Source of the DNA: Mycobacterium sp. NS-7484
GTDB lineage: Bacteria; Actinomycetota; Actinomycetes; Mycobacteriales; Mycobacteriaceae
DNA: 64,000 bases
Reading direction: 5' to 3'
Assembly: GCF_001953975.1 (NCBI RefSeq)
Contig: NZ_MBEJ01000127.1
Span: 1 to 64,000, forward strand
The position numbers and the translations under genes were made by a program. Below the pieces are notes generated by a model, which saw only the letters and a list, made by a program, of their open reading frames with translations, searched no databases and was not told the origin of the DNA. Below, in pieces: positions 44,618-54,376 of this stretch (position 1 is its first letter; every line of letters starts with the position of its first letter).

Positions 44618-46402
44618 TCAGAACCGGTGTTCGCCCAGCCAGAGGGCATTGGCCCCGGTCATGCTGCGTTCGGCCTGATCGAGGATGCCCACGACCGACC
44701 GTCCCACCATCACCCCCACGGCCTGCGGCAACGATGCCGCCGCCGGCTGTGACGAAGGCTTGGGCCGCAGCATGTCCAGCCAGGACGAGCCGGGATAGCT
44801 GAGAACCCGCACCTTGGTGTCCGGGTCCAGCCCGGCCAGCACCTTGGCCCGGGTGATCGCGGTGCGCAGGCCACCGAGTTCGTCGACGAGGCCGCGGTCC
44901 TTGGCGTCCGACCCGGTCCACACCCGGCCGCGGGCCACCTCCTCGACTTGCTCGACGGTGAGGTTGCGTCCATGAGCCACCCGCTCGACGAAATCGGTGT
45001 ACATCAGGCCGGTCTCGGCTTCGATGTTGGCCTGCTGTTCGTCGGTGAACGGCGCATTCGGGGACCAGGCGTCGGCATTGGCGTTGGTACGCAACGAATC
45101 TGTGCCGACCCCGAGTTTGTCCTTGAGCTCACGCGACACCAGTTTTCCGGTGATGACACCGATGGATCCGGTGAGGGTACCGGGATTGGCCACGATCTCG
45201 TCGGCCGCCATCGACACGTAATAGCCGCCCGAGGCCGCCACCGCGCCCATCGACGCCACCACGGGCTTGCCCCGCTCCCGGGCCCGAACCACTTCTCGCC
45301 AAATGGTTTCGGATCCGGTCACCGATCCGCCGGGGCTGTCGACCCGCAACACGATCGCCGATACGTCATCGTCGGCCGCGGCCTCCCGCAGCGCCGCGGC
45401 GATCGTGTCGCCGCCCGCGCTCGAGTTCCCCAGCGGCAGCACCTGTGGCCCACCGCGGCCGCTGACGATGGGGCCGTGCAATGTCACCACCGCGACGGTG
45501 GGCTTGGCCTTGCGGCCGGGTATCTGCGGCGTCGGAACCTTGGGCGCCGTGCGTGCGTAACGCGAAAGATAAAGCCGCGGTAGGGCTTCGGGGTGGCTGT
45601 CGGCGTCGGCACCCACCTCGGTCGGGCCGCCGGACAGCTCCCCGATCCGCGAGTAGGCCTCGTCGCGGAAGCCGATGCGGTCGATCAACCCGGCGCTGAC
45701 CGCCGCGTCACGCAACACCGGCGCGCTGTCGGCCAGCCCGTCGAGCGCCTCGATGGTCAGGTTCCGCGATTCGGCGATGGCGTGCCAGACCTGCGATTGC
45801 AGGCTTTCGATCATCCGACCGTCGGCCTCGCGTTGCGCTTCGGTGTACCGGCCTTCGGTGAAAACGTTTGCCGCCGATTTGTATTCGCCTCGAGTGACGA
45901 ACTGCGCCTCGATGCCCACCTTGTCCAACGCGTCGCGCAGAAACATCGCGCTGGTGGCGAAGCCGATCAGACCGACGGTTCCCGACGGCTGCATCCACAC
46001 TTCGCGGAAGGCCGAGGCCAGGTAGTAGGACAGCGTGCCCGGGTAGGTCTCGGCCCAGGCCACCGTCGGCTTGACCGCGCCGAACGCCGTGATGGCCTCG
46101 CGTAGTTCCTGGACCGGGCCGGGCGCGGCGGCCGGAAGCTGCACCCGAGCGATCAGACCGGCGACCCGATCGTCCTCGGCGGCGCGGTGGATCGCGGCGA
46201 CGGCGTGGCGCAACGTCATCGGACGGCCTCCGCCGGCGATCATCGCGAGCGGGTCGAAGCCCGCGGTTTCCGGCGGGATGGAGAGCAGATCGAGCTCCAG
46301 CACACAGCCGCTGGGCACGCCGTTGTGACGGGCGGTGTCGACGCGCCGCACCAACGCCTTGAGATCGTCCTGGCCGGGAAGTCCTGGGAGGAAGGCGAAC
46401 AT
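44618..46402 (-). CDS. sppA: Signal peptide peptidase SppA (protease IV type)
   Basis: A 594-residue, two-repeat S49 serine peptidase that degrades leftover signal peptides at the membrane. It starts [14 protein letters not shown] at ATG 46402, like Rv0724. The N-terminal repeat supplies the general base Lys175 in [12 protein letters not shown]; the C-terminal repeat supplies the nucleophile Ser in [14 protein letters not shown] (about residue 409). [19 protein letters not shown] and [20 protein letters not shown] are also typical. No strong N-terminal membrane helix is visible. It is next to rplO as in M. tuberculosis but is separated from it by a strong hairpin. Confidence 0.93.
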   Translation of the reverse strand: MFAFLPGLPGQDDLKALVRRVDTARHNGVPSGCVLELDLLSIPPETAGFDPLAMIAGGGRPMTLRHAVAAIHRAAEDDRVAGLIARVQLPAAAPGPVQELREAITAFGAVKPTVAWAETYPGTLSYYLASAFREVWMQPSGTVGLIGFATSAMFLRDALDKVGIEAQFVTRGEYKSAANVFTEGRYTEAQREADGRMIESLQSQVWHAIAESRNLTIEALDGLADSAPVLRDAAVSAGLIDRIGFRDEAYSRIGELSGGPTEVGADADSHPEALPRLYLSRYARTAPKVPTPQIPGRKAKPTVAVVTLHGPIVSGRGGPQVLPLGNSSAGGDTIAAALREAAADDDVSAIVLRVDSPGGSVTGSETIWREVVRARERGKPVVASMGAVAASGGYYVSMAADEIVANPGTLTGSIGVITGKLVSRELKDKLGVGTDSLRTNANADAWSPNAPFTDEQQANIEAETGLMYTDFVERVAHGRNLTVEQVEEVARGRVWTGSDAKDRGLVDELGGLRTAITRAKVLAGLDPDTKVRVLSYPGSSWLDMLRPKPSSQPAAASLPQAVGVMVGRSVVGILDQAERSMTGANALWLGEHRF

Positions 46403-46432
46403 GATTCCGAGCCTACCGATCGCCTGAGACTG

Positions 46433-46492
46433 GCGAGCAGACGCAAATGTCCCCGACACGCCGGGCGTGCGGGGACATCTGTGTCTGCTCGC
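46433..46492 (-). terminator. Very strong composite hairpin between rplO and sppA
   Basis: A 60-base inverted repeat. The outer stem GCGAGCAGAC (46433-46442) pairs with GTCTGCTCGC (46483-46492). After a 4x4 internal loop, ATGTCCCCG (46447-46455) pairs with CGGGGACAT (46470-46478), and an inner CACGC/GCGTG closes a three-base loop. All stems are perfect. It lies 38 bases beyond the rplO stop, in the right place to end the spc operon. There is no U-tract, as often in mycobacteria. Confidence 0.65.
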
Positions 46493-46529
46493 GCAGAAAA
46501 GTGACTACAGCTCGGCGGCGAGCCGCCAA

Positions 46530-46973
46530 TTACAGCTCGGTGGCCGAACCGCCGGCAGCGGTGATCGCCTCACGGGCGCTACCGCTGAACTTGTTGGCGG
46601 TCACGTCGACCTTGACGGCCAGCTTGCCGTCACCGAGAACCTTCACCAGGCTGTTCTTGCGAACCAGGCCCTTGGCGACGAGTTCCTCGACACCGACGGT
46701 GCCACCCTCCGGGAATGCCTTGTTGATGTCGCCGACGTTGACGACCTCATACTCGGTCCGGAAGCGGTTCTTGAAGCCCTTGAGCTTCGGCAGCCGCATG
46801 TGGATCGGCATCTGGCCACCCTCGAACATCACGGGGACGTTCTTACGGGCCTTGGTGCCCTTGGTACCACGACCGGCAGTCTTACCCTTGGAGCCCTCAC
46901 CACGACCGACGCGGGTCTTGGCGGTCTTCTCCCCGGGGGCGGGCTTCAGGTCGTGAAGCTTGATAACACTCAT
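46530..46973 (-). CDS. rplO: 50S ribosomal protein L15 (uL15)
   Basis: A 147-residue protein with the glycine-rich N-terminus of L15 ([40 protein letters not shown]), [20 protein letters not shown] and a C-terminal [20 protein letters not shown]. It is the last gene of the spc operon here; its ATG overlaps the rpmD stop by four bases. A strong hairpin follows. Confidence 0.97.
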   Translation of the reverse strand: MSVIKLHDLKPAPGEKTAKTRVGRGEGSKGKTAGRGTKGTKARKNVPVMFEGGQMPIHMRLPKLKGFKNRFRTEYEVVNVGDINKAFPEGGTVGVEELVAKGLVRKNSLVKVLGDGKLAVKVDVTANKFSGSAREAITAAGGSATEL

Positions 46974-47152
46974 TTGACTTCCTCAACCTCGACGAGGTGA
47001 TGAACAGTCCGGATGAGGCCACGCGTCTGAGCGTTGTCCTCACGCACCACGGACTGACGAATCTTCTTCAGCCCCAGCGTCCGCAGGCTTTCGCGCTGCT
47101 TCCAGCGTGCACCGATGGTGCCACGCACCTGGGTGATCTTGAGCTCTGCCAT
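46970..47152 (-). CDS. rpmD: 50S ribosomal protein L30 (uL30)
   Basis: A 60-residue protein: [57 protein letters not shown]. Full family length. It sits two bases after the rpsE stop and overlaps rplO by four bases. Confidence 0.97.
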   Translation of the reverse strand: MAELKITQVRGTIGARWKQRESLRTLGLKKIRQSVVREDNAQTRGLIRTVHHLVEVEEVK

Positions 47153-47154
47153 GG

Positions 47155-47802
47155 TTATGCCGATCCCTCACGCGCTGCTGCGGCAGCCAGCGCTTCGCTC
47201 TCGCGCCGGGCCTTGAGCATGCCGGCCGGCGCCACGTCCTCCAGCGGCAGACCGCGACGGGCCGCCACTTCCTCCGGCCGCTGCAGCATCTTCAGCGCGG
47301 CAACGGTGGCGTGCACCACGTTGATCGCGTTGTCGCTGCCCAGCGACTTGGCCAGGATGTCGTGCACGCCGGCGCATTCCAGCACCGCGCGGGCCGCACC
47401 GCCGGCGATCACACCGGTACCGGGGCTGGCCGGACGCAGCATCACCACACCGGCAGCGGCTTCGCCCTGCACCGGGTGGACGATGGTGCCGCCGATCAGC
47501 GGAACCCGGAAGAAGCCCTTACGGGCCTCCTCGACGCCCTTGGCGATGGCGGCCGGAACTTCCTTGGCCTTGCCGTAGCCGACGCCGACCATGCCGTGCC
47601 CGTCACCGACGATGACCAGCGCGGTGAAGCTGAAACGCCGACCACCCTTGACCACCTTGGAGACGCGGTTGATCGACACCACGCGCTCGATGTAGTTGCT
47701 CTTCTCGCCGCTGTCGCGGCCGCCACGGCCACCGCGGTCGTCGCGACGACCACGGCCGCCACGGTTCTCCTGCGCCGGAGCGGCTCCTGCCTGCTCGGCC
47801 AT
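47155..47802 (-). CDS. rpsE: 30S ribosomal protein S5 (uS5)
   Basis: S5 is involved in decoding accuracy and mRNA unwinding at the 30S entry. About 215 residues, with a Gly/Arg/Asp-rich N-terminal extension ([19 protein letters not shown]) typical of actinobacteria, then the core [59 protein letters not shown] and [20 protein letters not shown]. Two adjacent ATGs (47805, 47802) are possible; the second matches family N-termini (MAEQ). Confidence 0.96.
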   Translation of the reverse strand: MAEQAGAAPAQENRGGRGRRDDRGGRGGRDSGEKSNYIERVVSINRVSKVVKGGRRFSFTALVIVGDGHGMVGVGYGKAKEVPAAIAKGVEEARKGFFRVPLIGGTIVHPVQGEAAAGVVMLRPASPGTGVIAGGAARAVLECAGVHDILAKSLGSDNAINVVHATVAALKMLQRPEEVAARRGLPLEDVAPAGMLKARRESEALAAAAAREGSA

Positions 47803-47827
47803 CATGCAGTCCTCTCGTTGACCATCA

Positions 47828-48238
47828 TCAGAATTTCAGCCCGCCCTCGCGCGCGGCATCGGCCAGCGCGGCGATCCGGCCGCCATAGGTGTAGCCACCA
47901 CGGTCGAACACCACCGTCTCGACGCCGGCGGCCTTGGCGCGCTCGGCGATCAGCTGACCGACCCGAACGCTGTGCGCCTTCTTGTCACCCTCGACGGCGC
48001 GCACGTCGGCCTCGATCGAGCTGGCCGCCGCCAGCGTGACGCCCTGCAGGTCGTCGACGAGCTGGACGTGGATGTGCCGGGCCGACCGGTTGACCACCAG
48101 ACGCGGGGTCGCCGCGGTGCCGGAGACCTTCTTGCGCAGCCGGGCGTGGCGACGCAGCCGGGCGTTGCGGCGGGTCTCGGAGATGTTCTGCCCCACCGGC
48201 TTACGGGCGGCTGCCGTACCTTCTGCTTTGGTAGCCAT
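47828..48238 (-). CDS. rplR: 50S ribosomal protein L18 (uL18)
   Basis: L18 binds 5S rRNA. The 136 residues comprise a basic N-terminus ([20 protein letters not shown]), [40 protein letters not shown] and the C-terminal [20 protein letters not shown]. It lies two bases after rplF and 22 bases before rpsE on the same strand. Confidence 0.97.
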   Translation of the reverse strand: MATKAEGTAAARKPVGQNISETRRNARLRRHARLRKKVSGTAATPRLVVNRSARHIHVQLVDDLQGVTLAAASSIEADVRAVEGDKKAHSVRVGQLIAERAKAAGVETVVFDRGGYTYGGRIAALADAAREGGLKF

Positions 48239-48240
48239 GG

Positions 48241-48780
48241 TTACTTACCTGTCTTTCCGACCTTGCGGCGGATCTGCTCACCCTCGTAACGCACGCCCTT
48301 GCCCTTGTAGGGATCGGGACGGCGCAGGCGGCGGATGACCGCGGAGATCTGACCGACCTTCTGCTTGTCGATACCGGAGATGGAGAACTTGGTGGGCGTC
48401 TCGACGGCGAAGGTGATGCCTTCGGGCGCCTCGATCACCACGGGGTGGCTGTAGCCGAGTGCGAACTCCAGGTTGGTGCCCTTGAGTGCGACGCGGTAGC
48501 CGACGCCGAAGATCTCCATCTTGCGGGTGTAGCCCTCGGTGACACCGGTGACCAGGTTGGCCACCAAGGTGCGGGAGAGCCCGTGCAGGGAGCGGCTGCG
48601 CCGCTCGTCGTCGGGACGGCTGACCACGATGGCGCCGTCGTCGTTGCGCTCGACGGTGATCGGCTCGGCAACGTCGAGGGTCAGGGTGCCCTTGGGGCCC
48701 TTGACCGAGACGTTGCGGCCGTCGATCGTCACATCGACCCCGGCGGGAACCGGGACCGGCTGCTTACCAATACGCGACAT
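48241..48780 (-). CDS. rplF: 50S ribosomal protein L6 (uL6)
   Basis: A 179-residue two-domain protein near the GTPase centre of the 50S subunit: [60 protein letters not shown] and the C-terminal [20 protein letters not shown]. The start is ATG 48780, after a short gap of 13 bases from rpsH; a longer upstream reading is out of register with the family. Confidence 0.97.
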   Translation of the reverse strand: MSRIGKQPVPVPAGVDVTIDGRNVSVKGPKGTLTLDVAEPITVERNDDGAIVVSRPDDERRSRSLHGLSRTLVANLVTGVTEGYTRKMEIFGVGYRVALKGTNLEFALGYSHPVVIEAPEGITFAVETPTKFSISGIDKQKVGQISAVIRRLRRPDPYKGKGVRYEGEQIRRKVGKTGK

Positions 48781-48793
48781 GTTCTGCTGCCCC

Positions 48794-49192
48794 CTACCAG
48801 ACGTAAGCGAGGACTTCGCCGCCCACGCCCTGTCGTGCTGCCTGGCGGTCGGTGAGCAGGCCCGAGGACGTGGAGATGATCGCCACGCCCAGGCCGCCGA
48901 GCACCCGAGGCAGGTTGGTGGATTTTGCGTAGACCCGCAGGCCGGGCTTGGACACCCGGCGCAGGCCGGCGATGCTGCGCTCACGGCTGGGGCCGTACTT
49001 GAGCGAGACCACCAGGGACTTGCCGACGCGAGCATCCTCGGTGCGGTAGTCGTTGATGTAGCCCTCTTTCTTGAGGATCTCGGCGATGTTCGCCTTGATC
49101 TTCGAGTGGGGCAGAGTCACCTCATCGTGATACGCCGAATTGGCGTTGCGCAGACGTGTCAAGAAGTCTGCGATCGGGTCAGTCATCGTCAT
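48794..49192 (-). CDS. rpsH: 30S ribosomal protein S8 (uS8)
   Basis: S8 binds central-domain 16S rRNA and in E. coli is the spc operon repressor. The 132 residues run [20 protein letters not shown] to [12 protein letters not shown] and include [20 protein letters not shown] and [20 protein letters not shown]. The start is ATG 49192, giving the exact mycobacterial length. It lies 85 bases after rpsZ. Confidence 0.97.
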   Translation of the reverse strand: MTMTDPIADFLTRLRNANSAYHDEVTLPHSKIKANIAEILKKEGYINDYRTEDARVGKSLVVSLKYGPSRERSIAGLRRVSKPGLRVYAKSTNLPRVLGGLGVAIISTSSGLLTDRQAARQGVGGEVLAYVW

Positions 49193-49277
49193 GACAACCG
49201 GCTCACCTTCCTCGCGGCGGTTCCCCGTCCCCCAGTTTTTGAGGGGAGGCCTTCCGCAACCTGTTGTTGGGGGTCTG

Positions 49278-49463
49278 TTACCAGCTGGACTTCTGCACGC
49301 CGGGCAGTTCACCGGCGTGCGCCATCTCGCGCAGGCAGATACGGCACAGCCCGAACTTGCGGTAAACCGAGTGCGGGCGACCGCACTTGTTGCACCGCGT
49401 GTACGCGCGGACCGCGAACTTGGGCTTCTTGTTGGCCTTGTGGATCAACGCCTTCTTTGCCAT
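49278..49463 (-). CDS. rpsZ: 30S ribosomal protein S14 type Z (zinc-binding, uS14)
   Basis: A 61-residue short S14: [20 protein letters not shown], then the four-cysteine ribbon [20 protein letters not shown] and a [17 protein letters not shown] tail. The four cysteines show it is the zinc-dependent form; a zinc-free longer paralogue (rpsN2) is commonly encoded elsewhere for zinc limitation. Also called rpsN1. It lies four bases after rplE. Confidence 0.97.
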   Translation of the reverse strand: MAKKALIHKANKKPKFAVRAYTRCNKCGRPHSVYRKFGLCRICLREMAHAGELPGVQKSSW

Positions 49464-49467
49464 GTGC

Positions 49468-50031
49468 TCAGTTCTCCTTGAAGGGGAAGCCCAGCGCCTT
49501 CAGCAGCGCACGGCCTTCGTCGTCGTTGGTCGCCGAGGTGACGACGGTGATGTCCATGCCGCGGGGGCGGTCGATGGAGTCCACGTCGATCTCATGGAAC
49601 ATCGACTGCTCGTTGAGGCCGAAGGTGTAGTTGCCGGTGCCGTCGAACTGCTTGCCGTTCAGGCCGCGGAAGTCGCGGATACGGGGCAGCGCGATGGAGA
49701 TCAGCCGGTCCAGGAACTCCCACATCCGGTCGCCACGCAGGGTGACGCGCGCACCGATGGGCATGCCCTCACGCAGCTTGAACTGGGCGATGGACTTGCG
49801 GGCCTTGCGGATCTCCGGCTTCTGGCCGGTGATCAGCTGCAGGTCGTTGACCGCACCGTTGATCAGCTTGGCGTCGCGGGCGGCGTCACCGACACCCATG
49901 TTGACGACGACCTTGACCACGCCGGGGATCTGCATGACGTTGTCGAACTCGAACTGCTTGTTCAGCGCATCCCGGATCTCTTCGCGGTAGCGCTGCTTCA
50001 GCCGGGGCTGAACCTTCTCTGGTGCAGTCAT
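49468..50031 (-). CDS. rplE: 50S ribosomal protein L5 (uL5)
   Basis: L5 binds 5S rRNA and contacts P-site tRNA. The 187 residues show [60 protein letters not shown] and [20 protein letters not shown]. Its ATG shares one base with the rplX stop (TGATG), so the two are translationally coupled. Confidence 0.97.
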   Translation of the reverse strand: MTAPEKVQPRLKQRYREEIRDALNKQFEFDNVMQIPGVVKVVVNMGVGDAARDAKLINGAVNDLQLITGQKPEIRKARKSIAQFKLREGMPIGARVTLRGDRMWEFLDRLISIALPRIRDFRGLNGKQFDGTGNYTFGLNEQSMFHEIDVDSIDRPRGMDITVVTSATNDDEGRALLKALGFPFKEN

Positions 50032-50348
50032 CAGATGTCCTTGCCATTGGTCTTGGCGATGCGGACCTTCTTGCCGGTCTCCTCATCGACGCGGTAACCC
50101 ACGCGGGTCGGCTTGCCGTCGGAGTCGACGACCATCACGTTGGACACGTGGATCGCGGCCTCCTGGGTGACGATGCCGCCCGAGGATGCGCCGCGCTCGT
50201 TCTGCGACTGCGCGGTGTGCTTCTTGATCCGGTTGACGCCCTCGACGAGGACCTTGTCGCGGGTCGGGTAGGCCTCGATGACCTTGCCCTTGGCGCCCTT
50301 GTCCTTACCCGAGACCACCAGCACGGTGTCGCCCTTGTGGACCTTCAT
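50031..50348 (-). CDS. rplX: 50S ribosomal protein L24 (uL24)
   Basis: L24 is a KOW-domain assembly initiator of the 50S subunit. The 105 residues begin [20 protein letters not shown] and include [20 protein letters not shown] and [20 protein letters not shown]. It abuts rplN (adjacent stop and start) and overlaps rplE by one base. Confidence 0.97.
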   Translation of the reverse strand: MKVHKGDTVLVVSGKDKGAKGKVIEAYPTRDKVLVEGVNRIKKHTAQSQNERGASSGGIVTQEAAIHVSNVMVVDSDGKPTRVGYRVDEETGKKVRIAKTNGKDI

Positions 50349-50717
50349 TTACAAAACCTCCGGAGCCAGCGAGACGATCTTCATGAACTTCTTCTCGCGC
50401 AGTTCGCGGCCGACGGGCCCGAAGATGCGGGTGCCGCGCGGGTCGTTGTCGTTCTTGATGATGACGGCGGCGTTCTCGTCGAACTTGATGTAGCTGCCGT
50501 CGGCGCGACGGCGCTCCTTGACGGTGCGCACCACGACGGCCTTGACGACGTCGCCGCGCTTGACGTTGCCGCCGGGGATGGCGTCCTTGACGGTCGCGAC
50601 GATGACATCACCGATGCCGGCGTAGCGTCGCGATGAGCCACCGAGCACACGGATGCACAAGATCTCCTTGGCGCCCGTGTTGTCGGCGACCTTCAACCGC
50701 GATTCCTGCTGAATCAC
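50349..50717 (-). CDS. rplN: 50S ribosomal protein L14 (uL14)
   Basis: A 122-residue beta-barrel protein: [60 protein letters not shown] and [16 protein letters not shown]. The start is GTG 50717, with CAGGAGATC upstream. It is the first gene of the spc block (rplN-rplX-rplE-rpsZ-rpsH-rplF-rplR-rpsE-rpmD-rplO). The sulfatase pair separates it from upstream ribosomal genes, so it needs its own promoter. Confidence 0.97.
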
Positions 50718-50797
50718 TCGATCTCCTGACCTGGTTTTGTATGCACGCCAGATACCGACCTGGACGTGCGCGGTCTTTGTTTCCGAAGGGCACGCGG

Positions 50798-50823
50798 GGC
50801 TGACTCTTAAACAGCAGTCAGCC
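50798..50823 (-). promoter_or_regulatory. Leader hairpin of the spc operon
   Basis: GGCTGACT (50798-50805) and AGTCAGCC (50816-50823) form a perfect 8-bp stem around a ten-base loop, about 80 bases upstream of the rplN start and within the predicted leader. It might be a ribosomal-protein-binding or attenuation structure, or a terminator for the transcript from the upstream sulfatase genes. Confidence 0.45.
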
Positions 50824-50848
50824 GAGGTCTGCCCAAGGCAACCCCTAC

Positions 50849-50877
50849 ATAGTAGGTGAGCACGGCGAATGCACCAA
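50849..50877 (-). promoter_or_regulatory. Candidate sigma-A promoter of the spc ribosomal operon
   Basis: On the minus strand TTGGTG (50872-50877), 17 bases, TACTAT (50849-50854). It predicts a leader of about 125 nucleotides before rplN. The spacing is ideal and the site lies in the only sizeable gap upstream of rplN. Confidence 0.5.
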
Positions 50878-50965
50878 ATCGTGGCGCTTTTCCCACGAAC
50901 GTGCGGTGAGCGTGCGGTGAGATCGTACTTTTCCCGCCGACGGCGATCTGTGTGCACCCTCGGGG

Positions 50966-51856
50966 CTACTGCCCCGCCGACTTCACCTCCGCCACGCAGC
51001 GAAACCCGATATGGGTCGTCGAGCTGTCCTGCGACTGCGGGGAGCGCGCCGCCGGACGGTACCGGTGGCAGTACTCCGGTGCACACAGGTGCGAACCACC
51101 CTTGAGCACCTGGTTCACCATCGGATCAGGGTCGGCTGCCGGACAGCAGGCCGGCGCGTCGGCATCCGGTTGATGGTGCGCGGTGAACCGCGTGGTGGTC
51201 CACTCCCACACATTGCCGATCATGTCGGCGAGACCGAAGGCGTTGGGCGGGAAACTGCCGACCGGCGAGGTGCCGCGCCAGCCCAGCGCGCCGTCGTTGC
51301 GGTACGGGAAGCGGCCCTGCCAGGTGTTGGCCATCACGCGCCCACCCGGGTTCGGGTCGTCGCCCCAGGCGTAGGTGCCGTCCACTCCCCCGCGCGCGGC
51401 GTACTCCCATTCGGCTTCGGTGGGCAGCCGCCGTCCCGTCCAGGCCGCGTACGCCGCCGCGTCTGGGTAGGCCACCTGGACGACGGGATGGTCGGGGGCC
51501 GCCGGCTCGCGGTCCGGGCCGAAGGGACGGCGCCAGTTGGCGCCGGGCGCCCAGTCCCACCACTGCCGCCAGTCCCGCAGGTCGACCGGGCCTGCGGAGG
51601 GCGTGAACACCAAGGCCCCGGGGGCCAGATCGGCCTCGTCCACGCCGGGGTACAGCGCGGGGTCCATCGGCCGCTCGGCGACCGTGACGTACCCGGTGGC
51701 CTCGACGAACTCACCGAACTGCGCGGTGGTGACGGGGTGGCGCTCTATCGCGAAGGCGCCGACGGTAGCGGTGTGCACCGGAACTTCCTCGGGGTAGAAC
51801 GCCGTCGAGCCCATGCGAAAGGACCCGCCCGGTAGTTCGACGAGTTCGGTGAACAC
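50966..51856 (-). CDS. Formylglycine-generating enzyme (sulfatase-maturing)
   Basis: This enzyme oxidises the active-site cysteine of type I sulfatases to C-alpha-formylglycine. The 296-residue SUMF1-type fold shows [57 protein letters not shown] and the copper-binding catalytic Cys pair in [20 protein letters not shown], with GFRCVAEV at the end. GTG 51856 lies 24 bases after the sulfatase stop, so the enzyme and its substrate are an operon, as Rv0712 follows atsA. It is encoded 248 bases from rplN on the same strand. Confidence 0.93.
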   Translation of the reverse strand: MFTELVELPGGSFRMGSTAFYPEEVPVHTATVGAFAIERHPVTTAQFGEFVEATGYVTVAERPMDPALYPGVDEADLAPGALVFTPSAGPVDLRDWRQWWDWAPGANWRRPFGPDREPAAPDHPVVQVAYPDAAAYAAWTGRRLPTEAEWEYAARGGVDGTYAWGDDPNPGGRVMANTWQGRFPYRNDGALGWRGTSPVGSFPPNAFGLADMIGNVWEWTTTRFTAHHQPDADAPACCPAADPDPMVNQVLKGGSHLCAPEYCHRYRPAARSPQSQDSSTTHIGFRCVAEVKSAGQ

Positions 51857-51880
51857 GGATCCGAGGCTAGTCGCGGCCGC

Positions 51881-54250
51881 TCAGTCCTTGGCGAAGGCGG
51901 CGGCGAGATCCCGCTCGAGGTCCTGGTAGGGCTCACCGGACAGGTCGACGGTGACCTTCGCGATGGTGCCGCCGGTGAATGCGAACGGGGCCCGATAGTG
52001 CTGGGACACCGCAGATCCCGGGTTGCGGCCGATGCAGATGCCACCGCCGGCGAGCGCGAACATCCCCGGATGGGTCTGCATTTCCGCCAGCTCGGCCACC
52101 GCTGTGTCGTCGACGAACATCGTGGTGTCACCGAGCGGGGTGTGACTGCCCTCGACTGTGCCGGTCCGCCGGTACTGCACACCGAAGATGTGCCGCCCCA
52201 ACGGAACCGGGTCCGGTGAGACCAGCAGCTGCTCGTGTTCGCCGAGGAAGTTGTAGACGTAATGCAGCCGTCCGTCGGCGATGAACAACACGTGACCACC
52301 GTGGGCGCCGCCCTGCTTGAACAACACTCCCTCGGCGTCGGCGTCGGCGTCGTCCACGCTGACCTCGGCGAGCACGGTGAACGATTGCCCGCGCAGTTCG
52401 GCCGCGGCACCGAGTCCCACCTCGGCGGTGTGCGGATAGTAGGTGTAGCTGGTTCGCTCGCGGGCCAGATACGGCCGCCACCGCGCCATGGTCTCCAGGA
52501 TGTTGAGGTCGGCCAGCGGCAGACCGTTGTACTTCTCGGCCTCGCTGAACCACAACGCCGTGAGTTCGGCGAGTTTGTCCGGGTGTTCGGCGGCCAGATC
52601 ATGGCACTGGCTGCGGTCGGCCGCGATGTGGAACAGCTCCCAGCGGTCGGCGTCGAAATGTGACCAGCCCGAGGGCGTGGCGGCGTGCACGGTGTTGGCG
52701 AACCAGCCTTTGTGCCAGATTCCGCGGGTTCCGAGCATGGTGTAGAACTGGGTCTCTTTGCCCGTCGGCGCATCCGGATCATCCAGTGCCACTTTGAAAC
52801 TCACGCCGTCCAACGGCTTCTGCGGCACACCCCGCACACTTGCCGGCGGGGTGATCCCGAGCAGGTCGTACACCGTGGGGGTGATGTCACAGACGTTGAC
52901 GTAGTTGTCGCGAACCTCGCCATGCGCACCGATCCCGTTGGGCCAGGAGATGATCGCGGTGTCGGCGATCCCACCCTCGTGGGAGGCGTAGCGCTTGAAC
53001 AGTTTGTAGGGCGTGTTGAACGCCAGGGCCCAGCCGATCGGGTAGTGGTTGTAGGTCTCCGGTGAGCCCAGCCGGTCGATGAACTTCAGCCCCTCCTCGG
53101 CACTGTCGATGTAGCCGTTGAAGAACTTGGTTTCGTTGACCGAACCGTTCGGACCGCCCTCACCGCTGGCACCGTTGTCGGAGATCACCACGATGATCGT
53201 GTTGTCGAGCTGTCCGGTCTCTTCCAGGAAGTCCAGGATCCGGCCGATCTGGGCGTCGGTGTAGGACAGGAACCCGGCGAACACCTCCGCCATCCGGGCG
53301 AAGAGCCGTTTCTCGTCGTCGCTCAAGGTGTCCCACGGCCGCACGGTGTCCTGCGCGGGCCACGGTTGGCCGTTGGGACCCATGACATCCGCGTACGGGT
53401 TGACCGGCGACAACTCGGTGTCGGGCGGCACGACGCCCAGCCGCTTCTGGTTTTCCAGCACGACGTCGCGGTAGGCCTCGTAGCCCATGTCGAACCGCCC
53501 GGCATACCGGTCGGCCCACTCTTTGAACACATGGTGGGGGGCATGACCGGCACCCGGGCACAGGTAGGTGAACCAGGGTTTGTCGGGCGCGATCACCTTG
53601 GCGTCACGGATGAACTCGATGGTCTTGTCGGCCAAGTCGCGAGACAGGTGGTAGCCATCCTCGGGGGTGGCCGGCGGGTCCACCGGATGGTTGTCGTACA
53701 CCAGATCCGGATACCACTGGTCGGTCTCCCCGCCCATGAATCCGTAGAACCGTTCAAAACCCCGTGAGCACGGCCAATGTCGTTTGGTGGCAGCGAGGTT
53801 GGATTCCTCCAACGGCGTCAGGTGCCACTTGCCCACACAGTAGGTGTTGTAGCCGTTTTCGGCGAGCACCTCCGAAAGGAGGGCGGTCTCATACGGAATC
53901 CGGCCGTTGCAGTTGGGGAATCCGTCGGTGAATTCCTCGATGGTGGCCATTCCGACCGTGGTGGCGTTGCGACCGGTGAGCAGTGACGCCCGGGTGGGCG
54001 AACACAGCGCGGTGGTGTGGAACTGGGACAGCCGAACTCCCCGTTCGGCGATCCGACTCATCGCGGGCATGTCCACCAGACCACCGAAGCAGTCCCAGGT
54101 GGCGATGCCGGTGTCGTCCCACACCAGGTACAGCACGTTGGGGGCGTTCTCGACGGCAGTGGGCGCGGCGTACGGGCCCCAATCCGGTTCGGAATCCCTG
54201 ATATCCAGCTCGATCTTGCCGTTGAACGCTGAGTTTGACCCGGCAGCCAT
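51881..54250 (-). CDS. atsA: Arylsulfatase (type I, formylglycine-dependent)
   Basis: A 789-residue sulfatase. Metal ligands are in VLYLVWDDTGIATWDC; the modification motif C-x-P-x-R is in TTALCSPTRASLLTGR (Cys83), and downstream come CVGKWHLTPLEESN, DKPWFTYLCPGAGHAPHHVF and ISDNGASGEGGPNGS (second metal site). The C-terminal 250 residues form an additional beta-rich domain as in AtsA (Rv0711, similar length). No signal peptide is visible, suggesting a cytosolic enzyme fed by a sulfate-ester importer. It is followed at once by its maturase. Confidence 0.93.
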   Translation of the reverse strand: MAAGSNSAFNGKIELDIRDSEPDWGPYAAPTAVENAPNVLYLVWDDTGIATWDCFGGLVDMPAMSRIAERGVRLSQFHTTALCSPTRASLLTGRNATTVGMATIEEFTDGFPNCNGRIPYETALLSEVLAENGYNTYCVGKWHLTPLEESNLAATKRHWPCSRGFERFYGFMGGETDQWYPDLVYDNHPVDPPATPEDGYHLSRDLADKTIEFIRDAKVIAPDKPWFTYLCPGAGHAPHHVFKEWADRYAGRFDMGYEAYRDVVLENQKRLGVVPPDTELSPVNPYADVMGPNGQPWPAQDTVRPWDTLSDDEKRLFARMAEVFAGFLSYTDAQIGRILDFLEETGQLDNTIIVVISDNGASGEGGPNGSVNETKFFNGYIDSAEEGLKFIDRLGSPETYNHYPIGWALAFNTPYKLFKRYASHEGGIADTAIISWPNGIGAHGEVRDNYVNVCDITPTVYDLLGITPPASVRGVPQKPLDGVSFKVALDDPDAPTGKETQFYTMLGTRGIWHKGWFANTVHAATPSGWSHFDADRWELFHIAADRSQCHDLAAEHPDKLAELTALWFSEAEKYNGLPLADLNILETMARWRPYLARERTSYTYYPHTAEVGLGAAAELRGQSFTVLAEVSVDDADADAEGVLFKQGGAHGGHVLFIADGRLHYVYNFLGEHEQLLVSPDPVPLGRHIFGVQYRRTGTVEGSHTPLGDTTMFVDDTAVAELAEMQTHPGMFALAGGGICIGRNPGSAVSQHYRAPFAFTGGTIAKVTVDLSGEPYQDLERDLAAAFAKD

Positions 54251-54376
54251 GGCGACCTCGTTCCGGTAGGCGATTCGACCCCGGTAAGACTGATCGCGGA
54301 GGAGACTACACCTGCTCGCCGGCGTGTGCTGACGAAACTGACGTTGCGTTCAACGCCGATTCTGACGTGGCCGGGC

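Noticed and set aside
48241-49035. Extended N-terminus for L6 running back into rpsH
   Set aside because: The family start at ATG 48780 gives the exact known length; the extension overlaps rpsH out of frame and is not protein-like.
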